A stretch of 50,821 nucleotides of DNA from Pseudarthrobacter albicanus. GTDB taxonomy: Bacteria; Actinomycetota; Actinomycetes; Actinomycetales; Micrococcaceae. The notes below the pieces were generated by a model. That model did no database searches and was not told the origin of the DNA. It saw only the letters and a program-made list of their open reading frames with translations. The stretch's first letter is position 1, and every line of letters starts with the position of its first letter. Positions 43,015 through 50,821 of the stretch are shown here, piece by piece. Location of the stretch: the NCBI RefSeq assembly GCF_018224015.1, contig NZ_JAGPOT010000020.1, positions 1 through 50,821 of the forward strand, read 5' to 3'. Made by a program: the position numbers and the translations under genes.

Positions 43015-45717
43015 CTAGCTGCGCATGGCCCGCCGCGCGCTGTCGGTGCGCTGGGCGGCGTTGGCGATCCGCACGTCGGCGGCCAGGATCGCGGCACCGT
43101 CGGGCCCTGCCAGCACCGGGTTGAAATCCACCAGGGCAATCTCCGGGTGGTTGTCCTTGAGCCGCGACAGCCGCGCCGCAAGGTCTTCAAGGGCCGCGAC
43201 GTCCACCGCCGGCAGGCCCTGGTAGCCGAAGAGCTTCCGGGACGCCCGGGGCCCGCGGATGAAGTCGTGCAGGTCGGAACCGGACAGCGGCGGCACGCGG
43301 TGGGCCCAGTCGTCCAGCAGGTTGACCGCGTCGCCGGCGAGGCCGAAGGAAACCACCGGGCCCAGCAGCGGATCCTCGATGGCGCGGAAGGTGCATGCCT
43401 GCCCCACCGGCACCATGGATTGCACCTCCAGGGACGGGGAGCCGTAGCGTTCCAGCGATTTCCGCATCTCCTGCACGTTCCGCCGCAGCGACTCGGCGTC
43501 CTGGATGTCCAGGCGCACCCCGCCCAGGTCCAGCCGGTGCCGCAGCGCCGGGTCCGTGGTTTTCAGCGCCACCGGCCAGCCGAGCCTGTCAGCCGCGGCC
43601 AAGGCCTGCTCCGCGGTCTCGAAGCCTTCGGAGGGCACCACCCGGATGCCGTAATGGCCCAGCAGCTTTCCCGCCGACGCCGGGTCAAGGCGGACCAGCT
43701 GCTCACCCGGGACGTTGCGGAGCAGCTGCTCAAGGTCCGCCCGGGTGCCGTCCGGATCGCAGCCCTCGGGCTCCGCGAACAGGCCCTGGTCACGATGCAG
43801 CCACGCGGCGTAGCGCACGACGGCGGCGAGCGCCGCCACGGCGGCGCCCGGGTTGGAGTAGCAGGGCACGGTGGCCGCGTGGGGTGGCTGCGCCGTTTCC
43901 GATCCGACCATTCCCTCGACGTAGACGGAGGGGTCCAGGATGCCGCTGAACGCCGCGACCACGGGCTTTCCGGCGGCCGCGGAACACTCCGCGAGCACCC
44001 CGGCGATCTTTTCCACGGTGAGCCCGCGCGCCGGGAGCAGCGCCACCACCACGGCGTGGACGGTGTCGAGGGCCAGGGTTTCCTGCAGGCTGCGCCGCAG
44101 CGCCGGCAGCGCCACGGACATCCCGGTGTCCAGGTCGACGTCGGCGATGATGCGTTCCACCCCCAGGCCCTGCGTGGCCGCACTGTCCGCAACGACCTTG
44201 CCGAGCGCGCGGGAGTTGCTGAAGACGGCGATGCCGGGGCCCGTCGGCAGCGGCTGGCTCGACACGATCTGGGCGACGTCCATGAGCTGTTCGATGGTCT
44301 CCACCCGGATCACGCCGGCCTGGCGCATCATCGCGTCGAGGGCCTCCGGCGGCGCCTGCGTGGTGCGCACGGCGTGGCCGGGCGGAAGCCCCAGCCCCAT
44401 GGCGTCGGACTTGGCGACGATCACGGGCTTCGTGCGCGCCAGGCGCCGCGCCAGCCGGGAGAACTTGCGGGGATTGCCGATCGATTCGAGGTAGAGCCCG
44501 ACGGCGGTCGTGTCGGCGTCGTCCTCCCAGAACTGCATCATGTCGTTGCCGGAGACGTCGGCACGGTTGCCGGCGGAGAGGAAGGTGGAGAGGCCGACGC
44601 GGCGGCGGCTGGCGGCAGCGTACAGGGACACGCCGATCGCGGCCGACTGGGTGAACAGCCCCAGCCCGCCGCGGCGGGCGAGCGCGGGTGCCATGGAGGC
44701 GTTGAGCGCCACGGCCGGGTTGGTGTTCATGATCCCCAGCGAGGCCGGGCCGATCACCCGCATGCCGTTGGCCCGGGCCTGCCGCACCAGTTCGCGCTGC
44801 CTGGCCAGGCCGCGTTCGCCGTCGTCCGCGAACCCTGCCGTCGCCACCACGATCCCCTTGACACCGGCGGCGCCGCATTCTCCGACCACCCGGGGAACCT
44901 CGTCGTAGGGTACGGCGATGAGGGCGAGCCTGACGGGGCCGGGGACGTCGGCGAGCCGGGCGAAGGAGAGCATGCCGGCGAGCTCGAAGGCTTCGGGATT
45001 GATCGCGTAGACCGGGCCGGTGAACCCGGCCTCGATGATGTGTTCGAGGAGCTGGTGGCCCACGGTGCCCCGTGTGCGGCTGGCCCCGATCACGGCGAGC
45101 GAGGACGGGGCGAGCAGTTCCTGGATGCTGCGCGCCTCCGCGCGGTGTTCGCGGGACTCCATCACGGCGCGGGAACGGTCGGTGGGGTCGATGTTGAACT
45201 CGAGGCTGACCACGCCGTCGTCGAAATGCCGTTTGACGTCGTAGCCGGCGTCGGAGAACACCATGAGCATCTTGCGGTTTTCCGGGAGCACCTCGGCGCT
45301 GAATTTACTGATGCCGTGTTCGCGGGCGGCGGCGGCGAGGTGTTCGAGCAGGATGGACCCGATCCCGCGGCTCTGGTGGGCGTCGGCGATGTTGAAGGCG
45401 ACTTCCGCTTCTTCGGGGTCATCCAGCCGGTCGTAACGGCCGATCCCCATGATCTCCCCGCCGATGGTGATCACGAGGGCCACCCGGTCCTTGTAGTCCA
45501 CTTCGGTGAAGCGCTTGAGTTCCTTGGGGGACAGCCTGGACTTGAACGCGAAGAAGCGCATGTAGATGGACTGCTGCGACTGGCCGGTGTGGAAGGCCTG
45601 CACGGCGTCCGCGTCGGAGGGGTGGATGGGACGCAGATGCGCCGTTCCGCCGTCGCGCAGGACAACGTCGGCTTCCCAATGTTCCGGATATTCGCCGTCC
45701 GCGGGCTGATCCACCAT
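43015..45717 (-). CDS. GNAT N-acetyltransferase fused to acyl-CoA synthetase (NDP-forming)-like domains
   Basis: 900 residues. Domain order: GNAT acetyltransferase (about 20-175; DAHQSRGIGSILLEHLAAAA is the acetyl-CoA loop), CoA-binding domain (about 200-330; LAVIGASRTRGTVGHQLLEHI), succinyl-CoA-ligase-like domain (about 350-630) and an ATP-grasp domain (about 670-890; LGHYGIRVVPSEGFETAEQALAAADRLGWPVALKTTDP). Actinobacterial Pat-type lysine acetyltransferases that tune acyl-CoA synthetases have this composition, with GNAT at the N-terminus as in Streptomyces. The ATG 45717 start lies 6 nt after TAGGCT, predicting a leaderless mRNA. It diverges from the topoisomerase gene over 67 bp. Confidence 0.92.
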   Translation of the reverse strand: MVDQPADGEYPEHWEADVVLRDGGTAHLRPIHPSDADAVQAFHTGQSQQSIYMRFFAFKSRLSPKELKRFTEVDYKDRVALVITIGGEIMGIGRYDRLDDPEEAEVAFNIADAHQSRGIGSILLEHLAAAAREHGISKFSAEVLPENRKMLMVFSDAGYDVKRHFDDGVVSLEFNIDPTDRSRAVMESREHRAEARSIQELLAPSSLAVIGASRTRGTVGHQLLEHIIEAGFTGPVYAINPEAFELAGMLSFARLADVPGPVRLALIAVPYDEVPRVVGECGAAGVKGIVVATAGFADDGERGLARQRELVRQARANGMRVIGPASLGIMNTNPAVALNASMAPALARRGGLGLFTQSAAIGVSLYAAASRRRVGLSTFLSAGNRADVSGNDMMQFWEDDADTTAVGLYLESIGNPRKFSRLARRLARTKPVIVAKSDAMGLGLPPGHAVRTTQAPPEALDAMMRQAGVIRVETIEQLMDVAQIVSSQPLPTGPGIAVFSNSRALGKVVADSAATQGLGVERIIADVDLDTGMSVALPALRRSLQETLALDTVHAVVVALLPARGLTVEKIAGVLAECSAAAGKPVVAAFSGILDPSVYVEGMVGSETAQPPHAATVPCYSNPGAAVAALAAVVRYAAWLHRDQGLFAEPEGCDPDGTRADLEQLLRNVPGEQLVRLDPASAGKLLGHYGIRVVPSEGFETAEQALAAADRLGWPVALKTTDPALRHRLDLGGVRLDIQDAESLRRNVQEMRKSLERYGSPSLEVQSMVPVGQACTFRAIEDPLLGPVVSFGLAGDAVNLLDDWAHRVPPLSGSDLHDFIRGPRASRKLFGYQGLPAVDVAALEDLAARLSRLKDNHPEIALVDFNPVLAGPDGAAILAADVRIANAAQRTDSARRAMRS

Positions 45718-45723
45718 AGGCTT

Positions 45724-45729
45724 AGCCTA
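45724..45729 (-). promoter_or_regulatory. -10 box for leaderless GNAT/acyl-CoA synthetase mRNA
   Basis: TAGGCT on the minus strand, six bases (AAGCCT) before ATG 45717. The resulting TAGGCTTAGCCTA palindrome-like word arises from this box and the bases after it. Confidence 0.45.
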
Positions 45730-45784
45730 GTCATAAACTTACGCAGTACCCGTTCAGCACCGCTCAGAAGGACCTTCCAACCTC

Positions 45785-48307
45785 ATGGCCCGCCGCCAAA
45801 CCACGCCCCCCTCAGGGGAAGCCAGCCAGGATTTCACCGAGAACATCGTTGACATCGACGTCACTTCCGAAATGGAAGGCTCGTTCCTGGAGTACGCCTA
45901 TTCGGTCATCTACTCCAGGGCCCTGCCGGACGCCCGCGACGGCCTCAAGCCCGTGCAGCGGCGCATCCTGTTCATGATGTCCGAGATGGGCCTGCGCCCT
46001 GACCGGGGCCATGTCAAGAGCGCCCGCGTGGTGGGCGAGGTCATGGGCAAGCTGCACCCGCACGGCGACTCGGCCATCTATGACGCCATGGTGCGCATGG
46101 CACAGGACTTTTCGCTGCGGCTGCCGCTGATCGACGGGCACGGCAACTTCGGCTCGCTCGACGACGGCCCCGCGGCCCCGCGGTACACCGAGGCCCGCCT
46201 CGCGGCGGCTGCGCTGACCCTGACGGACCACCTCGACGAAGACGTCGTGGACTTCGTGCCCAACTATGACAACCAGCTGACCCAGCCCGATGTGCTGCCG
46301 GCCGCGTTCCCGAACCTTCTGGTCAACGGCGCCACCGGCATCGCCGTCGGCATGGCGACCAACATGGCCCCGCACAACCTGGTGGAGGTGATCGACGCCG
46401 CCCGGCACCTGATCGAGTACCCGGACGCCACGCTCCAGGATGTGATGAAGTTCGTCCCCGGCCCCGATCTGCCCAGCGGCGGCCGGATCGTGGGGCTCGA
46501 CGGCATCCGCGAGGCGTACGCCACGGGCCGCGGCTCCTTCAAGACCCGGGCCAAGGTGGAGGTCGAGCAGCTTTCGGCCCGCCGCACCGGCCTGGTGGTC
46601 ACGGAACTGCCGTACATGGTGGGCCCGGAAAAGGTGATCGAGAAGATCAAGGACGCCGTCAACGGCAAGAAGCTGACCGGCATCAGCGACGTCGTGGACC
46701 TCACGGACCGCAAGCACGGCCTGCGCCTGGTGATCGAGCTCAAGAACGGCTTCAACCCCAACGCCGTGCTGCAGCAGCTCTACCGGTACACCCCGATGGA
46801 GGATTCCTTCGGCATCAACAACGTGACCCTGGTGGACGGCCAGCCGCAGACCCTGGGCCTGGTGCAGCTGCTGTCGGTCTACGTGGAGCACCGCATCACT
46901 GTGGTGCGGCGGCGCACGGCCTTCCGGCTGGGCAAGAAAAAGGACCGCCTGCACCTGGTGGAGGGCCTCCTCATCGCCATCGTGGACATCGACGAGGTCA
47001 TCCAGATCATCCGGTCCTCCGACGAGGTGGCCGCGGCCAGGACCCGGCTGATGTCCGTCTACGACCTGTCCGAGATCCAGGCCAACTACATCCTGGAACT
47101 CCGGCTGCGGCAGCTGACCAAGTACTCCCGGATCGAGCTGGAAAAGGAGCAGGAGGAGCTGCGCCGGGAAATCGCCGAGCTTGAGGCCATCCTCGGCTCG
47201 GAGGTGCTGCTGCGCGGGCTGGTGTCCTCCGAACTGGCCGGGATCGCCGAGAAGTACGGCACCGCGCGCCGCACCGTGCTGCTCGAATCCGAGGCCGTCT
47301 CCCCCACCACGGCCGCCGCCCTGGCCGCCGCGCCCGGAGCCAGGGGCAAGGCCGCCCCGCTGGCGCTGGAAATCGCCGACGACCCCTGCTGGGCCATCCT
47401 GACGGCGTCAGGCATGATCGCCCGCACCGGGAACCAGGACAGCCTCGCCGAGTCCGGCCCGCGGACCCGGCACGACGTGTTCCGGTCCGTGGTCAAGACC
47501 TCCGCGCGCGGCGAGATTGCGGCCGTCACGTCCCAGGGCCGGATGCTGCGCCTGCAGATGATGGACATGCCGGTGCTGCCGCCGACGTCGGGAACCCCCA
47601 ACATGGCCGGCGGCGTGCCGGCCAAGGACTTCATCACCCTGCTGAAGGGCGAATCGCTCGTGGCGTTTGCGCCGCTGGACGAGGTCCTGGCGGTCGGGAC
47701 GGCGCAGGGCGTGGTCAAGCGCGTGCAGGCCGATTATCCGCTGAACCGCGAGGACTGGGACGTCATCGCGCTCAAGGACAAGGACACCGTGGTGGGCGTC
47801 GCGCCCGCCGGGTCCGACGACGTCGACCTCGTCTTCGTGACGCAGCAGGCGCAGCTGCTGCGCTTCAGCGGCGCCGCCGTGCGGCCCCAGGGCCGGACCG
47901 CCGGCGGAATGGCCGGCATCAAGCTGGCCGCCGGGGACCGGGTCCTGTTCTTCGGCACCGCCGGCGCGGCCGACAGCGCCGCCGTCGTCGTGACGATTGC
48001 CGGCACCGAGGGTGCCCTCCCGGGCACCGATCCGGGGACCGCCAAGGTCACCGCGCTCTCCGAGTACCCGGCGAAGGGCCGCGGCACGGCCGGAGTCCGG
48101 GCGCACCGCTTCCTCAAGGGCGAGGACACCCTCCTGCTCACCTGGGCCGGGCACGGCCCGGCGAAGGCGTCCTCCCTGGCCGGCGCGGCGCGGTCCCTGC
48201 CCGGGGAGCACGGGCGCCGCGACGGTTCCGGGATCCCGCTGTCCCAGGCCGTCGACGCGGTCGGTCCGAGCATGGCCTGGCCCGAGGAACCTGGGACGGA
48301 AGCCTAG
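45785..48307 (+). CDS. parC: Type IIA topoisomerase subunit A (ParC/GyrA family; topoisomerase IV A subunit)
   Basis: 840 residues. The catalytic Tyr134 is in [11 protein letters not shown]; the quinolone-resistance region reads [17 protein letters not shown], with Ser and Asp at the usual positions, i.e. wild-type-like. Winged-helix ([17 protein letters not shown]), tower and coiled-coil (about 430-500) parts are followed by C-terminal beta-pinwheel repeats ([57 protein letters not shown]). It lacks the GyrA-box QRRGGKG, so topoisomerase IV-like decatenation is likelier. Start ATG 45785 with AGAAGGACC about 13 nt upstream. No parE in the window. Confidence 0.95.
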   Translation: MARRQTTPPSGEASQDFTENIVDIDVTSEMEGSFLEYAYSVIYSRALPDARDGLKPVQRRILFMMSEMGLRPDRGHVKSARVVGEVMGKLHPHGDSAIYDAMVRMAQDFSLRLPLIDGHGNFGSLDDGPAAPRYTEARLAAAALTLTDHLDEDVVDFVPNYDNQLTQPDVLPAAFPNLLVNGATGIAVGMATNMAPHNLVEVIDAARHLIEYPDATLQDVMKFVPGPDLPSGGRIVGLDGIREAYATGRGSFKTRAKVEVEQLSARRTGLVVTELPYMVGPEKVIEKIKDAVNGKKLTGISDVVDLTDRKHGLRLVIELKNGFNPNAVLQQLYRYTPMEDSFGINNVTLVDGQPQTLGLVQLLSVYVEHRITVVRRRTAFRLGKKKDRLHLVEGLLIAIVDIDEVIQIIRSSDEVAAARTRLMSVYDLSEIQANYILELRLRQLTKYSRIELEKEQEELRREIAELEAILGSEVLLRGLVSSELAGIAEKYGTARRTVLLESEAVSPTTAAALAAAPGARGKAAPLALEIADDPCWAILTASGMIARTGNQDSLAESGPRTRHDVFRSVVKTSARGEIAAVTSQGRMLRLQMMDMPVLPPTSGTPNMAGGVPAKDFITLLKGESLVAFAPLDEVLAVGTAQGVVKRVQADYPLNREDWDVIALKDKDTVVGVAPAGSDDVDLVFVTQQAQLLRFSGAAVRPQGRTAGGMAGIKLAAGDRVLFFGTAGAADSAAVVVTIAGTEGALPGTDPGTAKVTALSEYPAKGRGTAGVRAHRFLKGEDTLLLTWAGHGPAKASSLAGAARSLPGEHGRRDGSGIPLSQAVDAVGPSMAWPEEPGTEA

Positions 48308-48701
48308 CCTCCCGCTGTCCATATGGCGGCCGGGCGCCGGGCTTGCACCGACGAAGGCGCCAGGGTCGCGGGTCGGGGGTCACGGGTCGGGGGTCACGGG
48401 TCACGGCCCACCCATTCGACACAAAGGGCCGCAATAGGGTCCGGCGTTCCGGCCATCTGTGGCAAATGGCCGGCGCCGGCTCATCTCCAAGACCGGAACT
48501 ACGCGGAACAACGACGTCGGACCCACGGGGGGGAACCTGTGAGTTCGACTTCGAGGTGAGGTGCCACCGCCGGCATGGGCTACAAAGGTAGGCACCCTTA
48601 GGCGACTTGCGTCCGGGCGCCGAACCTTTTCTCTGCATTGCCCGAAGAGCAAGTTCTGCAGACCAGAGTGTTTGATAGGGGATTTTCGAGCAAACGGACA
48701 T
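48138..48701 (-). CDS. Short zinc-ribbon WHLTSK protein with apparent run-through C-terminus
   Basis: From ATG 48701 the minus frame encodes [21 protein letters not shown], then [21 protein letters not shown] conserved cysteine, K-x-x-Y, an A-L-A helix and a final CxxC-x-x-WHLTS make up the signature of the small zinc-ribbon proteins common in actinobacteria and phages, usually about 60 residues. Here no stop follows. The frame continues through an intergenic repeat, a tandem 14-bp repeat ([13 protein letters not shown]) and the antisense of the topoisomerase gene's end, to 48138. The true gene is probably 48530-48701 with its stop lost. Lower GC than its surroundings. Start could also be GTG 48743. 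Confidence 0.45.
   Translation of the reverse strand: MSVCSKIPYQTLWSAELALRAMQRKGSAPGRKSPKGAYLCSPCRRWHLTSKSNSQVPPRGSDVVVPRSSGLGDEPAPAICHRWPERRTLLRPFVSNGWAVTRDPRPVTPDPRPWRLRRCKPGARPPYGQREARLPSQVPRARPCSDRPRRRPGTAGSRNRRGARAPRAGTAPRRPGRTPSPGRARPR
48369..48404. repeat. 14-bp tandem repeat
   Basis: CGGGTCGGGGGTCA twice, plus a partial third unit. Lies in the gap after the topoisomerase gene. Confidence 0.75.
48427..48475. repeat. Diverged third copy of intergenic repeat B
   Basis: Shares GGCCGCAAT, then TTCCGGCCAT and GGCAA in the same order and similar spacing as repeat B at 7627-7836. Confidence 0.4.
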
Positions 48702-48820
48702 GGCTTGGTCCGGAATTGCGGCGAACTCGGCGCTCCATGTCACGCCCGCTCGGGGTGCACACCTCTATCGATGCTTGGCCCGCGACTGGAGCCCAAGGCC
48801 CATGTCCTTGAGGTTCCACT

Positions 48821-48840
48821 CGCGGGAAGCATTACCCGCG
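48821..48840. other. Hairpin, CGCGGG-AAGCATTA-CCCGCG
   Basis: Six-bp perfect stem in the 48.7-49.0 kb gap, which has no supported gene. Followed 34 bp later by a second, longer hairpin. Confidence 0.4.
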
Positions 48841-48874
48841 ATTGGCGTGAACCGCAACGCGTCGCACTTCAGCG

Positions 48875-48902
48875 GGTGAGGCGGCCTTTCTGTCGCCTCA
48901 CC
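48875..48902. other. Hairpin, GGTGAGGCG stem
   Basis: Perfect 9-bp arms GGTGAGGCG and CGCCTCACC around a 10-nt loop. No T-tract, so not a clear terminator. A structured leader or small RNA is conceivable. Confidence 0.45.
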
Positions 48903-49005
48903 GTTGCGCAAAGAGGGAAGACTCAGCCAGTCTCAGCCCTCGCACCGCCGGCAGGGCGCGCCGTGGACCGCATCTACCCCTCGGCTACTCCGGGAGAAAT
49001 GCGCT

Positions 49006-49011
49006 TAGACT
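49006..49011 (+). promoter_or_regulatory. -10 box for leaderless DinB mRNA
   Basis: TAGACT followed by six bases (GCTCGC) and ATG 49018. Confidence 0.45.
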
Positions 49012-49017
49012 GCTCGC

Positions 49018-49536
49018 ATGCCTATCATCCCGGACAACAAGGACTGGACCTGGGTGCTGTCGCGCCCCTGTCCGGAATGCGGTTTCGACGCCTCTTCCGC
49101 CACCCCCGCCACGGTGCCGGGGATCGTCGCCGGCATGCTCCCGCGCTGGCGTGCGGCCCTGCGCCGGACCGGCGTGTCACAACGGCCCGACGACGCCACC
49201 TGGTCCGTGCTCGAGTACGCCTGCCACGTGCGGGACGTCTTCACGCTGTTCGACTATAGGCTGGGCCTGATGCTCAGCGAGGACGGCGCCCGGTTCGAGG
49301 ACTGGGACCAGGACCGGGCTGCCGTCGAGAAGGACTACGCCAATGCCGACCCGGCCGAGGTCAGCGCGGAACTCACTGCCGCGGGCGAGCAGGTCGCCGC
49401 GTCCTTTACGGCTGTCCCCGAGGAGCAGTGGGGACGCAAGGGCACCCGCAGCAACGGGTCGGTGTTCACCATCCTGACCTTCGCCCAGTACTTCCTGCAC
49501 GACGCCGTCCATCACCTCCACGACGTGGAGGGGTAG
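49018..49536 (+). CDS. DinB family protein
   Basis: 172 residues, four-helix-bundle DinB/YfiT-like fold. The probable metal-binding histidines are His70 (EYACHVRDVFTLF) and the C-terminal group HDAVHHLHD (His161, His165). The N-terminus carries an extra CPECGFD motif, before the bundle, that might form a small metal knuckle. DinB-superfamily members include thiol-dependent S-transferases (mycothiol, bacillithiol) and proteins without known activity. With mycothiol the expected actinobacterial thiol, a mycothiol-linked role is possible but unproven. Leaderless start at ATG 49018. Confidence 0.88.
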   Translation: MPIIPDNKDWTWVLSRPCPECGFDASSATPATVPGIVAGMLPRWRAALRRTGVSQRPDDATWSVLEYACHVRDVFTLFDYRLGLMLSEDGARFEDWDQDRAAVEKDYANADPAEVSAELTAAGEQVAASFTAVPEEQWGRKGTRSNGSVFTILTFAQYFLHDAVHHLHDVEG

Positions 49537-49824
49537 GGGATAGAAAGCGCAGCGCTGGCGTGACGCAGGGCTGGAACCTCAGAGGTTCAATGAGGTTCGC
49601 GTGTTGCCGTCCCCGCGTCAAGGGCTCCGTGCCGTGCGGGGGCACTTTGATACCGACACGCCGTCCCCGGGCCGGGATGCCCCTGCTGGAACCTCCAAAC
49701 TCGCCCCGGACGGCGGACCGGGCCAACCGGATCCTCGTTGCCATGCGTGAGTTTGCCGGTCCGCCATTACCGAGGGTGGTCAACCGTGTGTTCGTGGCGC
49801 GGATAAGCAGAGTGGTCAGCGGGG

Positions 49825-50313
49825 TTATCGGATCATCCGGACCCTAACCAGGTCTTCCCACTCCTGGACAACTTCTTGGGCGCCATCGACCTCGAATCCG
49901 TTTCGCCGGTAGAAGGACCGGGCCCGGGTGTTGGCTTCAGCGACCCAGAGCATCGCCGGACTGTCGCCCAGCGAGGCGTCCAGCAACTGCTGGCCCAGAC
50001 CGGAACCGTGGTGATCCTTCAACAGGTAGATCCCCCACAGCTCAATCTCCCCGGGCGAATCGTCAAGCGAAACTAGCCGGGTTCCGGAGAAACCAACTAC
50101 GCTACCATCAACTTCAGCTACGTGATGCCAGGGACGCCGGGGACCGGTCAGGATCCCTGACCATATGGCTAGCTTGTCGCTGACGGATTGTTGGGCAAAG
50201 AACCCAGCGGACAGCAGGCCAGAATAGGTTTGCTTCCAGCATTCAACATGGATTTCCGCCAGCCGCCGCGCATCGCGGCTGTCCGCCGGGCGGACTCCGT
50301 TGATTGGACTCAT
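49825..50313 (-). CDS. GNAT family N-acetyltransferase
   Basis: 162 residues. Motif A is visible as GIYLLKDHHGSGLGQQLLDASL (acetyl-CoA pyrophosphate loop, about 95-116), preceded by the central strand GEIELW and followed by LWVAEANTRARSFYRRNGFEVDG, which closes the fold. The N-terminus VRPADSRDARRLAEIHVECWKQTYSGLL is typical of the RimI-like single-domain acetyltransferases. Substrate unknown. ATG 50313 lies 6 nt after TAGGCT, so a leaderless message is predicted. The 288 bp between it and the DinB gene hold a GAACCT/AGGTTC hairpin and a doubtful 56-codon ORF (49677-49847), nothing firm. Confidence 0.9.
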   Translation of the reverse strand: MSPINGVRPADSRDARRLAEIHVECWKQTYSGLLSAGFFAQQSVSDKLAIWSGILTGPRRPWHHVAEVDGSVVGFSGTRLVSLDDSPGEIELWGIYLLKDHHGSGLGQQLLDASLGDSPAMLWVAEANTRARSFYRRNGFEVDGAQEVVQEWEDLVRVRMIR

Positions 50314-50319
50314 CGGCCC

Positions 50320-50325
50320 AGCCTA
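50320..50325 (-). promoter_or_regulatory. -10 box for leaderless GNAT mRNA
   Basis: TAGGCT on the minus strand, six bases (GGGCCG) before ATG 50313. Confidence 0.45.
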
Positions 50326-50350
50326 ACTGGGACCTGGCGGCACCAAATCC

Positions 50351-50506
50351 CTAATCACATGAGCCAGCGCACTCGACCATACGAATGTACAGGTCAGCTG
50401 CGTCAGCAAGTGCCCCTGAGTTCCGAAAACAGCCTATGGCATAACCCACCAGCGTGAATGGAGCGCGGTCACTCTGGCTGTAGACCTTCAGTCCGCCCGT
50501 TGTTCA
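50351..50506 (-). pseudogene. Gene fragment without a start, function unknown
   Basis: Minus-strand frame from just after an in-frame TGA to TAG at 50351 encodes LKVYSQSDRAPFTLVGYAIG, then CFRNSGALADAADLYIRMVE and CAGSCD. It looks coding-like but has no start codon at its head and is much lower in GC than its surroundings. Probably the tail of a lost gene between the GNAT gene and the HNH remnant. Not recognised. Confidence 0.3.
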
Positions 50507-50534
50507 GGCCGCGGGCTGGCCTCCGGACGGGGCG

Positions 50535-50672
50535 TCATTCGAGGCGGAAGTAGCGGTTTCTTCGGGGCACCTGGCGCGGGTCGATGTGGGGCGGGGGGAT
50601 GAACCAGGGGATGCCGGTGCGGAGCTGGATGGTCCATTGACCCTTGTGGACCAGGGCGTGGTGGTGTGAGCA
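50535..50672 (-). pseudogene. C-terminal remnant of a DUF222/HNH endonuclease
   Basis: Reading backwards from TGA 50535, the minus strand encodes CSHHHALVHKGQWTIQLRTG followed by IPWFIPPPHIDPRQVPRRNR and YFRLE. This is the end of the HNH nuclease fold (final His-His and the conserved W-x-(I/F) tail) of the DUF222/13E12-like proteins abundant in Arthrobacter. Upstream the frame hits TAA at the first copy of ATTATGCCGATGT, so the rest has been displaced by the mobile element that follows. Not functional by itself. Confidence 0.7.
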
Positions 50673-50754
50673 TTATGCCGATGTCCGGATTATGCCGATG
50701 TTGCTCCGGGCAGCCTGATTTGGCGGGGTTCCCCGGGATACTTGTCGGCATAAT
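50672..50754. mobile_element. Terminal region of a mobile element with recombinase-site-like repeats
   Basis: ATTATGCCGATGT occurs twice in direct order (50672-50684, 50689-50701), and an inverted, slightly changed copy TTGTCGGCATAAT lies at 50742-50754, ending in the stop codon of the next gene. The arrangement resembles end sites for tyrosine-recombinase transposons. The element begins exactly where HNH homology stops. Confidence 0.55.
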
Positions 50755-50821
50755 CAGAGGGCTTCGAGGAAGGTGAGGAGTTTGTCGCCGGGCGTGTAAC
50801 GGCCGGCCGGGGTGTCCGTGG
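50754..50821 (-). CDS. C-terminus of a probable tyrosine recombinase/integrase, partial
   Basis: The last 21 codons of a minus-strand gene are visible, ending GRYTPGDKLLTFLEAL at TGA 50754. Endings of the form YxPxDxLLxFLxxL are usual for the tyrosine recombinases of actinobacterial insertion elements, from memory. The catalytic region is outside the window. The stop codon overlaps the inverted ATTATGCCGA repeat, which places the gene at the very end of the element. Confidence 0.45.
   Translation of the reverse strand, partial: TDTPAGRYTPGDKLLTFLEAL

Noticed and set aside
45715..45732. TAGGCTTAGCCTA as an IdeR/DtxR-like operator before the acyltransferase gene
   Set aside because: The palindrome is short and does not fit the 19-bp consensus. 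The TAGGCT part is at the exact leaderless -10 distance used by several other genes here.
49677..49847. 56-codon ORF between the DinB and GNAT genes
   Set aside because: No ribosome binding site or -10 box at a fitting distance, overlaps the GNAT 3' end, and no recognisable family.

Overview
The window is high-GC DNA from an actinobacterium, most likely an Arthrobacter/Pseudarthrobacter-type member of the Micrococcaceae. Support comes from the strong G/C bias at third codon positions, many GTG/TTG starts, and a set of actinobacterial families in characteristic order: DUF3000–RNase D–thiolase–multifunctional FadB, DUF3159–OB-fold–DUF3710–dut–DUF3093–DUF4193, SepH, DUF5998, and a GNAT/acyl-CoA-synthetase-like fusion next to a type IIA topoisomerase A subunit. 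No rRNA, tRNA or CRISPR array was seen.

Layout. 1–3.2 kb: zapE (partial), a tandem rhodanese, sufE and ybaK, i.e. sulfur and cysteine chemistry. 3.2–6.0 kb: an accessory island. It holds a frameshifted yceI, two inverted fragments of one IS630-like transposase gene, and between them a lower-GC HELVEAMTDP-type protein broken by in-frame stops. 6.0–8.0 kb: an alpha/beta hydrolase and a 0.55-kb intergenic array of nested direct and inverted repeats. 8.0–14.7 kb: a small conserved protein, msrB, DUF6421 coupled to an SDR, threonine aldolase, DUF3000 and RNase D. 14.7–18.3 kb: a two-gene beta-oxidation operon behind a clear promoter with a palindromic operator candidate. 18.3–23.7 kb (minus strand): ECF transporter genes (S, T, fused A–A), a nucleoside hydrolase and an aldo/keto reductase, plausibly nucleoside or base salvage. 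23.9–29.8 kb (minus strand): an HhH protein, an unknown protein, dxs and acnA. 30–35.7 kb: a TRAM-type RNA methyltransferase coupled to a KimA-like permease, diverging from two TrkA-type regulators (potassium homeostasis), then DUF3159. 35.7–38.4 kb: OB-fold, DUF3710, dut, DUF3093, DUF4193. 38.7–48.3 kb: sepH; a minus-strand run of DUF5998, phosphodiesterase-like protein and thymidine kinase; the acyltransferase fusion; and parC/gyrA-like.

48.3–50.8 kb is a second accessory region. It has a short zinc-ribbon gene that seems to have lost its stop, hairpins, a DinB protein, a GNAT protein, the C-terminal remnant of a DUF222/HNH endonuclease, and the edge of a mobile element whose recombinase gene runs off the window.

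A recurrent regulatory feature is a TANNNT -10 box ending about 6 nt before the start codon, with no Shine-Dalgarno sequence, which predicts leaderless mRNAs. It occurs at about ten genes. The most unusual observations are the broken island between inverted IS630 fragments (with a TGA at an expected cysteine codon), the nested intergenic repeat family, the run-through zinc-ribbon gene and the element inserted in the HNH gene.
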